From assembly GCA_910579995.1 (NCBI GenBank), contig CAJTWH010000005.1, positions 1-64,000 on the forward strand: a DNA stretch of 64,000 bases, given 5' to 3'. This DNA comes from an uncultured Muribaculaceae bacterium (lineage in GTDB: Bacteria > Bacteroidota > Bacteroidia > Bacteroidales > Muribaculaceae). The notes beneath the pieces are model-generated. The model saw only the letters and a list, made by a program, of their open reading frames with translations, did not search any database and was not told the origin of the DNA. Of this stretch, positions 18,014 to 26,394 are shown one piece after another; within the stretch, counting starts at the first letter, position 1, and each line of letters opens with the position of its first letter. The position numbers and the translations under genes are program-made.

Positions 18014-19156
18014 TTATTCTTCCAATTTGCGGGCGCCGTCGCTGATGATCACTTCATAGATTTTGGGCTCGTGGCCGTATTTCTCGTTGAAGCGCTCTTT
18101 TGCGGTGGCGATAAATGAGTCGAGGAGATCGTTCTTTACGAGGTTGATGGTGCAGCCGCCGAAGCCGCCACCCATGATTCGCGAGCCGGTGACGCCACAT
18201 TCCTTGGCGATGTCGTTGAGGTAGTCGAGCTCCTCGCATGAAACCTCGTAGTCTTTCGAGAGGCCGCGGTGAGTCTCATACATGCAGCGGCCTACGGTCT
18301 CGAAGTCGTTTTTCACGAGAGCGTCGCATACTTCAAGCACGCGCTCTTTCTCTTCGATGACGAATTTTGCGCGGAAGTAGTCTTCAGCGGTGATATCGCT
18401 CTTTATGGCGTCGAGCATGGCGTGGTCGGCGTCGCGAAGAGTCTCGATACCGAGGCGCTTTGCCACGCGCTCGCAGGAAGCACGGCGTTTGTTGTAGGGC
18501 GAGTCGGCGAGCTCGTGTTTTACTACAGAGTCAACGAGCACGAGAGTGTAATCGTCGGCTTTGAAGGGGAAGTATTCATATTCCATTGAGCGGCAGTCGA
18601 GGCGCATGAGGTGATCTTTCTTGCCGAATACACTGGCAAACTGGTCCATGATACCGCAGTTCACGCCGCAGTAGTTGTGCTCTGTAGACTGGCCGATACG
18701 GGCGAGCTCGAACTTGTCGATAGAGTTGCCGTTGAAGAGGTCGTTGAGGGCGAAGGCGAAGCATGATTCGAGAGCAGCCGAAGAGCTAAGGCCTGCACCG
18801 AGGGGCACATTGCCGGCGAACACGGCGTCGAAGCCTTCAACCTTGCCGCCACGTTTGATGATCTCGCGGCATACACCGAAGATATAGCGGGCCCATGACT
18901 GCTGGGGAGCGTCGGCTTCGTTGAGGCCGAACTCGGCATAGTCATCAATATCGATAGAGTATACACGTACTTTGTCGGTGTCGTTGGGGCGGATATCTGC
19001 CATGATCACTTTGTCGATGGCGCCCGGGAACACGAAGCCGCCGTTGTAGTCGGTGTGTTCGCCGATGAGGTTGATACGTCCTGCCGAGGCATAGAGAGTG
19101 CCTTCACCGCCGAAACGGCCGGCGAAAGTAGTGGTGATTTTTTCTTTCAGTTCCAT
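18014..19156 (-). CDS. galK: Galactokinase
   Basis: This 380-aa GHMP kinase phosphorylates alpha-D-galactose to galactose 1-phosphate. The galactokinase signature GRINLIGEHTDYNGGFVFP is near residues 27-45, the GHMP ATP-binding motif GAGLSSSAALE follows at about 120, and the C-terminal GSRIMGGGFGGCTINLV is conserved. It is first in the operon and lies 52 bp below a promoter. Length and all motifs are normal. Confidence 0.97.
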   Translation of the reverse strand: MELKEKITTTFAGRFGGEGTLYASAGRINLIGEHTDYNGGFVFPGAIDKVIMADIRPNDTDKVRVYSIDIDDYAEFGLNEADAPQQSWARYIFGVCREIIKRGGKVEGFDAVFAGNVPLGAGLSSSAALESCFAFALNDLFNGNSIDKFELARIGQSTEHNYCGVNCGIMDQFASVFGKKDHLMRLDCRSMEYEYFPFKADDYTLVLVDSVVKHELADSPYNKRRASCERVAKRLGIETLRDADHAMLDAIKSDITAEDYFRAKFVIEEKERVLEVCDALVKNDFETVGRCMYETHRGLSKDYEVSCEELDYLNDIAKECGVTGSRIMGGGFGGCTINLVKNDLLDSFIATAKERFNEKYGHEPKIYEVIISDGARKLEE

Positions 19157-19207
19157 GGTTTTATGGTGTAAAATAAATTGTTAGTCACATAAATCTGTTT
19201 GCACCCC

Positions 19208-19238
19208 CAAAGTTAGTGATTATTTATCGAACGGCAAC
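19208..19238 (-). promoter_or_regulatory. Promoter of the galactose operon
   Basis: On the minus strand GTTG, a 19-bp spacer and TAACTTTG fit the Bacteroidetes consensus with one -33 mismatch, 52-82 bp upstream of galK. The sequence is directly next to the terminator of the upstream operon. Confidence 0.65.
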
Positions 19239-19240
19239 AG

Positions 19241-19283
19241 AAAAAACAAGCCAAAATTGACGCTAATTCGTCAATTTTGGCTT
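19241..19283 (-). terminator. Strong terminator after the carbonic anhydrase gene
   Basis: A 15-bp perfect stem (19248-19262 with 19269-19283, 6-nt loop) is followed on the minus strand by GTTTTTT. It ends the long rnr-to-carbonic-anhydrase transcription unit. Confidence 0.93.
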
Positions 19284-19302
19284 TGTAAGGTGTTAAAGTA
19301 TC

Positions 19303-19842
19303 TCAAAGGCTCGAAAGTTGGCCTGTCACCGAGTCCATCAGGTAACCGGCCACCCTCACATCCTTTGGCATTAGCGGGTGATTGCGCACGAGGTCTACCG
19401 TCTCGGCTATTGCAGCATGAGTATCGTCGAAGCCGTGGAGCCAGCTGTCGAGGTCGATACCGCAATGACGCATGAGCGATATGTGCTCGTCGTCAATACC
19501 GCGTTGGCGCATTAGGTGGAGCATTTCGGCAGAGTCCATACCTTGAACGCCGCAGCCGGTGTGGCCAATGATCATGACTTCGTTGACGCCGAGCTCGTAG
19601 ACGGCCACAAGGAGTGAGCGCATTGTAGAGTCGAACGGGTTTGTTATCGTCGCGCCGGCATTCTTTATCATTTTCACATCGCCGTTGCGTATGCCCAAAG
19701 CCGCGGGCAATAGTTCTACGAGGCGAGTGTCCATGCAGGTGACGATAGCTATGCGCTTGTCGGGATACTTTGATGTAGTATAGCGCTCGTAGCCGCGCGA
19801 GGCCACGAATTCACGGTTAAATGCAAGAATCTCGTCAATCAT
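19303..19842 (-). CDS. Beta-class carbonic anhydrase
   Basis: This 179-aa zinc enzyme hydrates CO2 to bicarbonate. Zinc ligands of the beta class are visible: Cys and Asp in TCMDTR (about residue 36) and His-x2-Cys in GHTGCG (about 93-98). The Asp-Arg dyad is intact, which is the active form. The ATG at 19842 is chosen because it overlaps the stop of the preceding lipoprotein gene as ATGA; the longer frame lies inside that gene. It is the last gene before a strong terminator. Bicarbonate supply for carboxylases such as the PurE pathway encoded upstream is plausible. Confidence 0.93.
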   Translation of the reverse strand: MIDEILAFNREFVASRGYERYTTSKYPDKRIAIVTCMDTRLVELLPAALGIRNGDVKMIKNAGATITNPFDSTMRSLLVAVYELGVNEVMIIGHTGCGVQGMDSAEMLHLMRQRGIDDEHISLMRHCGIDLDSWLHGFDDTHAAIAETVDLVRNHPLMPKDVRVAGYLMDSVTGQLSSL

Positions 19843-20615
19843 AACTCTTTGATTTGCTCCGCAGTGAAGCTGAAGGAAAGGGGCTCGCAACCCTCTGCCT
19901 CGAATACATAGCTCACGCCTATGCCAAGTTTCTTCATGAGCTGGAGCTGCAGGGTGTTGCCGGGTGCGTTGAGTTCTTTTTTGAGCTCAGGGAGCATGGC
20001 TGCTTTTACCTGTTCTATATTGTCGGCCGAGAACTGATATTTTTCAGGATTATAGGTGTATGAGAATTGAATGTCGGCTTCTTCGAGAGCTACACCTGTC
20101 ATTACGAGTTCATCGCCGTCGATGTGCAGCGGGCATTGTGCGTTGGTGATGGCGATGAGGCCTGCGAGCTGCGAGCGGTCGTCATTTGCCTCTTCCTGAT
20201 TCTCGAGAAGGTCTTTGATTTCGTTGGAGTAGAATGTGAGTGTCACGCTGTCCTGACTCTTCTTGCCGTAGTAGTTGAGGCTGATGTTGGCGTCGGCATC
20301 AACAATGAATTTGGCAAATTCATTGCCCTCTTTGCCCGAAAGATATGTGCGCAGGAAACGGCGCTGGGCGTCGTGTGCGTTGCGCATGGAGCTGATACTG
20401 TTGAAGGTCTCGCTCAGAGAGTAGTAGAAGTTAAAGGTGTTTTCCTCGGTGTCGTAGGCCACACTGTCCATTTCCACGCCGTTGCCAAGATTCATGGGCA
20501 ATTCGGCATTGAGTTGGGTAGCTGTAGTGGCGAGGCGGTTCTTGGCGTTGTTGCCACAGGCCGATACCAGTATTACGAGGCATACGGCGATGATGAGATT
20601 GATATACTTTTTCAT
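19839..20615 (-). CDS. Lipoprotein of unknown function with an internal duplication
   Basis: This 258-aa lipoprotein (MKKYINLIIAVCLVILVSACGNN, Cys at about 20) was not recognised as a named family. Its two halves look alike: LNAELPMNLGNGVEMDSVAY in the N-terminal part corresponds to TNAQCPLHIDGDELVMTGVA in the C-terminal part, and both are followed by an F-Y-Y/F-S-Y strand and a helical segment. This suggests tandem copies of one about 110-residue domain. It is coupled to the carbonic anhydrase by a 4-bp overlap and starts 6 bp after the M16 peptidase. Confidence 0.7.
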   Translation of the reverse strand: MKKYINLIIAVCLVILVSACGNNAKNRLATTATQLNAELPMNLGNGVEMDSVAYDTEENTFNFYYSLSETFNSISSMRNAHDAQRRFLRTYLSGKEGNEFAKFIVDADANISLNYYGKKSQDSVTLTFYSNEIKDLLENQEEANDDRSQLAGLIAITNAQCPLHIDGDELVMTGVALEEADIQFSYTYNPEKYQFSADNIEQVKAAMLPELKKELNAPGNTLQLQLMKKLGIGVSYVFEAEGCEPLSFSFTAEQIKEL

Positions 20616-20620
20616 TGCAA

Positions 20621-21853
20621 TTAAGGATGATAGATTAGATACGAAGGACTTGCAAGAGCCTGCGCTCTTGCGGCGATTTGCTCGGGCGTGATGGCCATGA
20701 TATGTTCTGCCGCCACGCTGTCAGGAGTAATGCTGCCGGCATATAATATTGCACGGGCAGCCCCCATGATACGGTTCTCACGGTTTTCGGAGCCTATTGT
20801 GAGTTGCCCGAGCCATTGGCGTTTTGCGCGAGAGAGCAGGCGCTCAAGCTGTGCTGCGGGAGTGTCGGCAAGCCGCGAGGCTGTGCGTCTGCAGAGATTG
20901 AGGCAGCGGTCGGCGTCTTCGGGGTCGCAGCCGTAATATACCGTCATAAGACCGGATGATGTGAATCGGGTGACGGATGACTCTACCGTGTAGACCAGTC
21001 CGCGCCGCTCCCGCAGCTCTACATTGAGCAGTGAGTTCATGCCGGGACCGGCCATGAGGTTTGAGAAGAGGCCGTCGGCGTAGCGGCCCTCGCCATAGAG
21101 ATTGTCCACTTCCATACCCAGCACTACATGCGACTGGTGCAGACCTTCGACTGAGATATCGTTTGTAGACCTGCTGAAGCTGCAAGCAGAAGTTCTTTCT
21201 GTCTTTTCCCCTGCCGGGAGAGCCGAAAAATATCTTTCGGCCATTGCCGAGATACGGTCAGGCGATTGCGGCCCGGAGTAGAAAATAACAGCATTGGCGG
21301 CTGTATAGTACTTTTTGAGGAATTGCCGGCAATTGTCGCTGCCGAGCGACGCCACTGATGTCGCCGAGCCTAAAATATTGTGACCCAGCGGAGTCCCGGC
21401 ATATACCATATCCTCGAAATCGTCATACACAGCCTCAGAAGGCGTGTCGCGGTAAGAATTTATCTCATCGATCACCACCTCACGCTCTTTCTCGATTTCA
21501 GCCTGTGGAAACTGCGAGTTTATTGCGAGGTCTGCCACGAGCTCTATTGCCCGGGCAGCATTGCCTTGAGGGAAGATGGTGTAGACGGTGGTGTCTTCTT
21601 TGGTGGTGAAAGCGTTGAGCTCGCCGCCTACCGCCTCCATGCGGTTGATGATGTGGTAGGGGCGGCGCCGTGCAGTGCCTTTGAAGATGGTATGCTCAAC
21701 CAGATGAGCGAGGCCGAAATTGCCGTCGCTTTCATCAGCGCTGCCGGCCTTTACGGTCATGCCGAAGATACCGGCGCCTGCGCCATGATACCACAAGTGC
21801 ACCAAGCGCAGGCCGGAAGATAAGTTTATGACTTGAGCCTGAGGTAGTTTCAT
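20621..21853 (-). CDS. M16-family zinc peptidase (processing-peptidase-like)
   Basis: This 410-aa protein is a single-chain M16B-type metallopeptidase. The inverted zinc motif HLVEH (about residue 46-50) is followed by the downstream Glu in EKEREVVIDEINSY, and the second half is the usual inactive M16 domain. No signal peptide is seen, so it is probably cytosolic. The start at 21853 overlaps the ispG stop as ATGA, which is why the longer frame to 21937 is rejected. Natural substrate is unknown. Confidence 0.88.
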   Translation of the reverse strand: MKLPQAQVINLSSGLRLVHLWYHGAGAGIFGMTVKAGSADESDGNFGLAHLVEHTIFKGTARRRPYHIINRMEAVGGELNAFTTKEDTTVYTIFPQGNAARAIELVADLAINSQFPQAEIEKEREVVIDEINSYRDTPSEAVYDDFEDMVYAGTPLGHNILGSATSVASLGSDNCRQFLKKYYTAANAVIFYSGPQSPDRISAMAERYFSALPAGEKTERTSACSFSRSTNDISVEGLHQSHVVLGMEVDNLYGEGRYADGLFSNLMAGPGMNSLLNVELRERRGLVYTVESSVTRFTSSGLMTVYYGCDPEDADRCLNLCRRTASRLADTPAAQLERLLSRAKRQWLGQLTIGSENRENRIMGAARAILYAGSITPDSVAAEHIMAITPEQIAARAQALASPSYLIYHP

Positions 21854-23424
21854 CGGTCTATCCAGTTGCCGTCGCCGCGTATGAGTTCTTCGAGAGCGTC
21901 GGGCGCTTCGGCCTGAGGTATGTTTTTGCGCACACATTCTATGCCGCGGTAAAGGCTGACCATTCCCTTTGCGCCGCCTACATAGCCATAGTCAGCGCCG
22001 GCCATCTCTCCGGGTCCGTTGACGATACATCCCATCACGGCGATTTTGAGATGGCGCAGATGTTCGAAGCGCGGTTTTATGGTGTCGAGGATTTCCTCAA
22101 GATTATACAATGTGCGTCCGCAGCCGGGGCATGCTACGATGTCGGCTTTGAAGCGGGCGAGTCCGCAGGCTTGGATTATCATGCGGCATACTTCCTCACA
22201 TTCTTCTGTGCTCATGAGGTCGCAGCGCATGCCTATGGCGTCTTGGAATCCGTCAAGAAGCAGGCTGCCCATATCAATGGCAGCAGCAGTGATAGCCTCT
22301 TCCTTGTCTTTGCAATCGCTGTAGTCGAAAACAAAGGCCAAGGGAACGGAGGAGTTTTTCTCTGCGGCAATTTTGCGGGCACGTGCGAGCTTTTGCTGAC
22401 CGTCGAGGCGTACTACATCAATGCCTTCTACATTAATGTCTCCGCATAGGATTGCTGTCGGGTTATTGCCGCCAATGCCTGCGGGCAATGAATCGCTCTT
22501 GCGGCGTCCGGTGCCTCGGCTGCGGCTGAGCACCCCGGATTCCTGATTGCTCTTGGCATTTTCCATGCCGTATCCGGCCACGAACCTCGCCACGGGCAAT
22601 TCATTGCAGGGGTTTTCACTGAGCGAAACACGGATTGTGTCGCCTATGCCGTCGCTTAGCAGAGAGCCAATGCCTGCTGCAGATTTTATGCGGCCTTCGA
22701 GCGCATTTCCGGCCTCGGTGACTCCTAAGTGGAGAGGGTAGTCGAGACCTTCGGCGTCCATACGCTCTACGAGCAGGCGCACGGTGTCGGTCATCAAAGA
22801 TACATCGCTGGCTTTTATCGACACCACTACATCTTCAAAATCCTTGGCACGGCAGACACGCAGGAATTCGAGCGCCGACTCCACCATGCCTTCCGCACCG
22901 TCGCCGAATCGGCTCATTATGCGGTCGGAGAGAGAGCCGTGGTTTACACCGATACGGATGGCTGTGCCGTGGCTGCGGCAGAGGTCTACAAACGAGGCGA
23001 ATTTCTCACTGAGCTTTTCGATTTCAGCGGCATATTCCTCATCGGTAAACTCCATCTTGCGGAATGTGCGACCGGGATCATAGAAGTTGCCCGGGTTTAT
23101 GCGTACTTTCTCCACATGCTTGGCCGCCTCCATGGCTACTGCGGGCACGAAGTGAATATCAGCCACGAGCGGCACATTATATCCGTCGGCTTTTACTTTT
23201 GCTTCTATCTGGGCAAGATTGGCTGCATGAGCCACCGACTGGGCTGTGAGCCTGACAAGGCGCGCTCCGGCGTCGGCGAGTGCCTCTACCTGAGCGGCAG
23301 ACGCCTCTGTGTCGAGAGTCGGTGTTGTAGTCATCGACTGCGGCACGATGTCGTGCTCACTGCCGATTTTTACATTGCCTACATTTACGGTATGTGTCTT
23401 GCGGCGGTAAGGCGCTGATGACAT
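21850..23424 (-). CDS. ispG: 4-hydroxy-3-methylbut-2-enyl-diphosphate synthase
   Basis: This 524-aa [4Fe-4S] enzyme converts MEcPP to HMBPP in the MEP isoprenoid pathway. The TIM-barrel half includes VPLVADIHF and VRINPGNF. The cluster-binding half has ACPGCGRT and MGCIVNGPGE. It is longer than the about 370-residue enterobacterial form because of an inserted region between the halves, as in other Bacteroidetes and plant enzymes. A low-complexity basic stretch (VLSRSRGTGRRKSD) occurs just before the second half. It starts 1 bp after purE and overlaps the M16 gene by 4 bp. Confidence 0.95.
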   Translation of the reverse strand: MSSAPYRRKTHTVNVGNVKIGSEHDIVPQSMTTTPTLDTEASAAQVEALADAGARLVRLTAQSVAHAANLAQIEAKVKADGYNVPLVADIHFVPAVAMEAAKHVEKVRINPGNFYDPGRTFRKMEFTDEEYAAEIEKLSEKFASFVDLCRSHGTAIRIGVNHGSLSDRIMSRFGDGAEGMVESALEFLRVCRAKDFEDVVVSIKASDVSLMTDTVRLLVERMDAEGLDYPLHLGVTEAGNALEGRIKSAAGIGSLLSDGIGDTIRVSLSENPCNELPVARFVAGYGMENAKSNQESGVLSRSRGTGRRKSDSLPAGIGGNNPTAILCGDINVEGIDVVRLDGQQKLARARKIAAEKNSSVPLAFVFDYSDCKDKEEAITAAAIDMGSLLLDGFQDAIGMRCDLMSTEECEEVCRMIIQACGLARFKADIVACPGCGRTLYNLEEILDTIKPRFEHLRHLKIAVMGCIVNGPGEMAGADYGYVGGAKGMVSLYRGIECVRKNIPQAEAPDALEELIRGDGNWIDR

Positions 23425-23425
23425 G

Positions 23426-23935
23426 TCAATTGGTCTTGAATTTATAATCGTTGATTGCTGCAAGTTCGGCGTCGGCTTTTTCAATTTTGGCCGAAAGTGA
23501 AGCGCGGTAATCATCGTAGCGCTTGGCGAGATCTTTATCGGAGAGCGACATTATTCTCACCGCGAGAACTGCTGCATTGAGAGCGCCGTTTATACCCACT
23601 GTTGCGACGGGGATGGCAGGCGGCATTTGCACTATAGAGTAGAGCGCGTCGATACCATCGAGGGTTGAGGCTACCGGAACACCGATAACAGGAAGCGGGG
23701 TTGAGGCAGCGATTACACCGGGGAGTGCGGCAGCCATGCCGGCGGCGGCGATTATCACCTCTATGCCGCGGCTCTGTGCCTCATGTGCAAAACGCTCAAC
23801 AGCGTCAGGGGTGCGGTGTGCGCTCAGGGCGCGAAGTTCGAAAGGAACTTCCATCTGCTCAAGGAAATCGGCTGCTTTGCGCAGTACGGGCAGGTCGGAA
23901 GTGCTGCCCATGATTATGCTGACTCTGCAATTCAT
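23426..23935 (-). CDS. purE: N5-carboxyaminoimidazole ribonucleotide mutase
   Basis: This 169-aa enzyme rearranges N5-CAIR to CAIR in purine synthesis. The N-terminal VSIIMGSTSDLPVL motif, SAHRTPD and the GVPVASTLDGIDALYSIVQMP segment are diagnostic for class I PurE. It sits in the same transcription unit as ispG, rpoN and folB. Length and motifs are normal. Confidence 0.96.
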   Translation of the reverse strand: MNCRVSIIMGSTSDLPVLRKAADFLEQMEVPFELRALSAHRTPDAVERFAHEAQSRGIEVIIAAAGMAAALPGVIAASTPLPVIGVPVASTLDGIDALYSIVQMPPAIPVATVGINGALNAAVLAVRIMSLSDKDLAKRYDDYRASLSAKIEKADAELAAINDYKFKTN

Positions 23936-23945
23936 ATCGTGTGGT

Positions 23946-24578
23946 TTATAATAAGGTTAAAGCTAAGAATTCTATTATGAAAGATAATGTAGCGCCTGCA
24001 AATACCTGCAGAGGCGTATGATGGTTGAGGAAGAGACGTGCCCATGCCACAAGCCCGACAATGGCGAATGTAGCCGATACCCATATCATCGGGAATGCCA
24101 GCAGATTGTGGAATGCCAGCCAGTAGCATGCGCCTGCCAAACCTCCTACCGCACCGGAGTGCGCGCTGATTTTCCACCAATGGGTGATTATCAGCGATAA
24201 CACCGACACTATGGCTGCACCATAAAAGAATGCCACCAGCCACGACGGCGCCTGCATGGAGTGCATGAAATATCCCGCACCGAGATAGCACAATATCGAT
24301 GTGCAGTAGGGTATGGTGCGCTGGCTTTTGTCGCTTATGCTTGCGTCGCTCACCTTGCCCATGCGGATGAGGGTGAAAATCACCAGAGCCGGAGCTATGG
24401 CGGTTATGAAGAGTACGCCGCCGAGAGCCCACAGTTTCACTCCGATGGGTAGAAAGCGCAGCAGTGTATACCATAGAGTGATGGCTGTGGCGTAGGTAGG
24501 CACAAGCAGAGGGCTGAATACATCGCTTGCGATGTGGGCTGTGAGGGCGAGTTTACGGTTTATATTGTTCTCGTTCAT
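23946..24578 (-). CDS. Membrane protein, PAP2-phosphatase-like
   Basis: This 210-aa integral membrane protein has about five or six hydrophobic helices. Motifs resemble a degenerate PAP2 phosphatase: KSQRTIPY, SAHSGAVGG (instead of PSGH) and ARLFLNHHTPLQVFAG (R and H kept, final Asp replaced by Gln). It may therefore act on a lipid phosphate or may have lost activity. It lies between rpoN (24-bp gap) and purE (10-bp gap). Confidence is good for membrane topology and modest for the family. Confidence 0.65.
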   Translation of the reverse strand: MNENNINRKLALTAHIASDVFSPLLVPTYATAITLWYTLLRFLPIGVKLWALGGVLFITAIAPALVIFTLIRMGKVSDASISDKSQRTIPYCTSILCYLGAGYFMHSMQAPSWLVAFFYGAAIVSVLSLIITHWWKISAHSGAVGGLAGACYWLAFHNLLAFPMIWVSATFAIVGLVAWARLFLNHHTPLQVFAGATLSFIIEFLALTLL

Positions 24579-24602
24579 GATTTTTTGACAGGTAGGAGAG
24601 TT

Positions 24603-26036
24603 TCAGAGTTCCTTTCTCAGGCGTGCAACGGGCAGGCCGAGACGTTCGCGGTATTTGGCCACAGTGCGTCGGGCGATGTCGTATCCTTTGGCCTGCAGCG
24701 CCTCTGTGAGAGCTTGGTCGGAAAGCGGCGCATGTTTGTCTTCTCCGGCCATGAGGTCTGACAATGTTTTGAGTATCTGGTGTGAAGATATGTCGGTATC
24801 TGCGTCGGGGCGCTCGTTGAACAGCATTTTCAGCGGATACATGCCGGTATGCGTCAGGATGTATTTTCCTGAAGTCGCACGCGATATCACTGAAATGTCA
24901 AGGCCGGTGAGAGCCGCCACGTCGCGGAGCACCATGGGGCGGATATCGGCCTTGTCGCCTCCGGCGAAGAAGTCGTGCTGCAGTTTCACTATGGCTTTGG
25001 CTATCGACATGAGGGTCTGCGCCCGCATGTTGACGAGCTTTATAAAGGCTGCCGCCGAGTTGCGTTTGTCTTTTATGAAAGTATATGCCTGTTTCCGGCG
25101 TGGAGAAGCGTCGTCGGGCAGATTATCAACTTTAAACGACGATTCGATGGCAAGCTCGGGTATGTTTCCTTGCAGGCTCACCGTGAAAGTGTCGGTGCGG
25201 TCGTCGTAGTCGAGTACGAAATCGGGCTCGACAGGTTGGGCGCGGTCGAATGTCCGCAAACCTTCAAGCGCCGAGGCCGGCTTGGGATTGAGGCTTTGGA
25301 TGAGAGCTATGGCGTCGGCGAGGCCTTGGCGCGGTATGTCGAGCTGTGCCTGCAGACGGTCGAAATGCCTTTTGGAAAACAGGTCGAAATGATGGGCAAC
25401 TATTTCTTTCGCAGTCACCGATTCTACCGTCTGCGGCAGTCGTTTGAGCTGGAGCAGCAGGCAGTCGCGCAGGTCTACAGCCCCGATACCGGCCGGGTCG
25501 AGAGTGCGTATGGTATCGAATACGCGTCGCACATCGCTGTCGTCGACATATACTCCCTCAGAGATGGCAATATCGTCGGTGATGTCGCGCAGAGGGCGTG
25601 TGAGATAGCCGTTGTCGTCGAGATTGCCGATGATATGCTCGGCAATGCGCATATCACCTTCGTCGAGGTCGTGCTCCGAGGCAAGGCGGCGCATTAATAT
25701 CTCTCCTATGCTTTCATTTTCATCGGCGGTATATGAGGCGACCTCTGTGTGGATATCGTTGACGCTGCGGTTGCCGGCGAAAAATACAGGGGTGTCGTCT
25801 TCGTCGGCATAGTCGGCCCGCTGGAGTTGCTCGGCGCTTTCATCGAAATCGTCGTGCTGTGCGTCGGCTTGATGTTCTACGGCCTCGAGTGCCGGGTTTT
25901 CATCGAGCTCGCGTCTGACTTCATCTTCAAACTCGGGCACCGACATGCCGAGCACCCGCCCCAATGCCACATTCTGCGGGTTGAGACGCTGCTGCAAAGC
26001 GAGTTGCTGTTCGAGTCTGAGATTTTCGCCTGACAT
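24603..26036 (-). CDS. rpoN: RNA polymerase sigma-54 factor
   Basis: This 477-aa sigma factor directs RNA polymerase to -24/-12 promoters and needs AAA+ enhancer-binding activators. The Gln-rich activator-interacting N-terminus (LEQQLALQQRLNPQN) is present, an acidic linker follows, and the near-terminal RpoN box reads ARRTVAKYRERLGLP. The gene is 2 bp from folB, so it is embedded in the rnr operon. No sigma-54 activator gene or clear -24/-12 promoter was noticed elsewhere in the window. Confidence 0.96.
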   Translation of the reverse strand: MSGENLRLEQQLALQQRLNPQNVALGRVLGMSVPEFEDEVRRELDENPALEAVEHQADAQHDDFDESAEQLQRADYADEDDTPVFFAGNRSVNDIHTEVASYTADENESIGEILMRRLASEHDLDEGDMRIAEHIIGNLDDNGYLTRPLRDITDDIAISEGVYVDDSDVRRVFDTIRTLDPAGIGAVDLRDCLLLQLKRLPQTVESVTAKEIVAHHFDLFSKRHFDRLQAQLDIPRQGLADAIALIQSLNPKPASALEGLRTFDRAQPVEPDFVLDYDDRTDTFTVSLQGNIPELAIESSFKVDNLPDDASPRRKQAYTFIKDKRNSAAAFIKLVNMRAQTLMSIAKAIVKLQHDFFAGGDKADIRPMVLRDVAALTGLDISVISRATSGKYILTHTGMYPLKMLFNERPDADTDISSHQILKTLSDLMAGEDKHAPLSDQALTEALQAKGYDIARRTVAKYRERLGLPVARLRKEL

Positions 26037-26037
26037 T

Positions 26038-26394
26038 TTACCAGTTTAGAGTGAATCCTACACGCGAGAGCTCGGCTGTTATGGGCGGACAGAGTTTCCA
26101 TACACTTATCGAGCCGCCGGTGATGGCCGGGTATGCACTTGTGATTGCGCGTTTGAGCCGGCCTGCGACGTGCTCGAGGAGCAGCGAGCGCTCTGCCATC
26201 TCCGCCTTGATGATTGCGATGATGTCGGCATAGCTCACTGTATCGTCGAGTTCGTCAGAGCCGACTGCCTTGGGGCAATCCATCAGGAGCTTTGCGTCAA
26301 TCTCGAAGTCATTGCCTACGATAGCTTCTTGCGGGCCTACGCCATGCCGGGCATAGACCCGCAATCCTTCTATGTTTATGCTTGCGGTCATCAT
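26038..26394 (-). CDS. folB: Dihydroneopterin aldolase
   Basis: This 118-aa enzyme of folate synthesis cleaves 7,8-dihydroneopterin to 6-hydroxymethyldihydropterin and glycolaldehyde. It begins INIEGLRVYARHGVGPQEAIVGNDFEID and has the LLLEHVAGRLKRAI segment typical of FolB. Its ATG overlaps the rnr stop by one base, and rpoN follows after 1 bp. Confidence 0.92.
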   Translation of the reverse strand: MMTASINIEGLRVYARHGVGPQEAIVGNDFEIDAKLLMDCPKAVGSDELDDTVSYADIIAIIKAEMAERSLLLEHVAGRLKRAITSAYPAITGGSISVWKLCPPITAELSRVGFTLNW

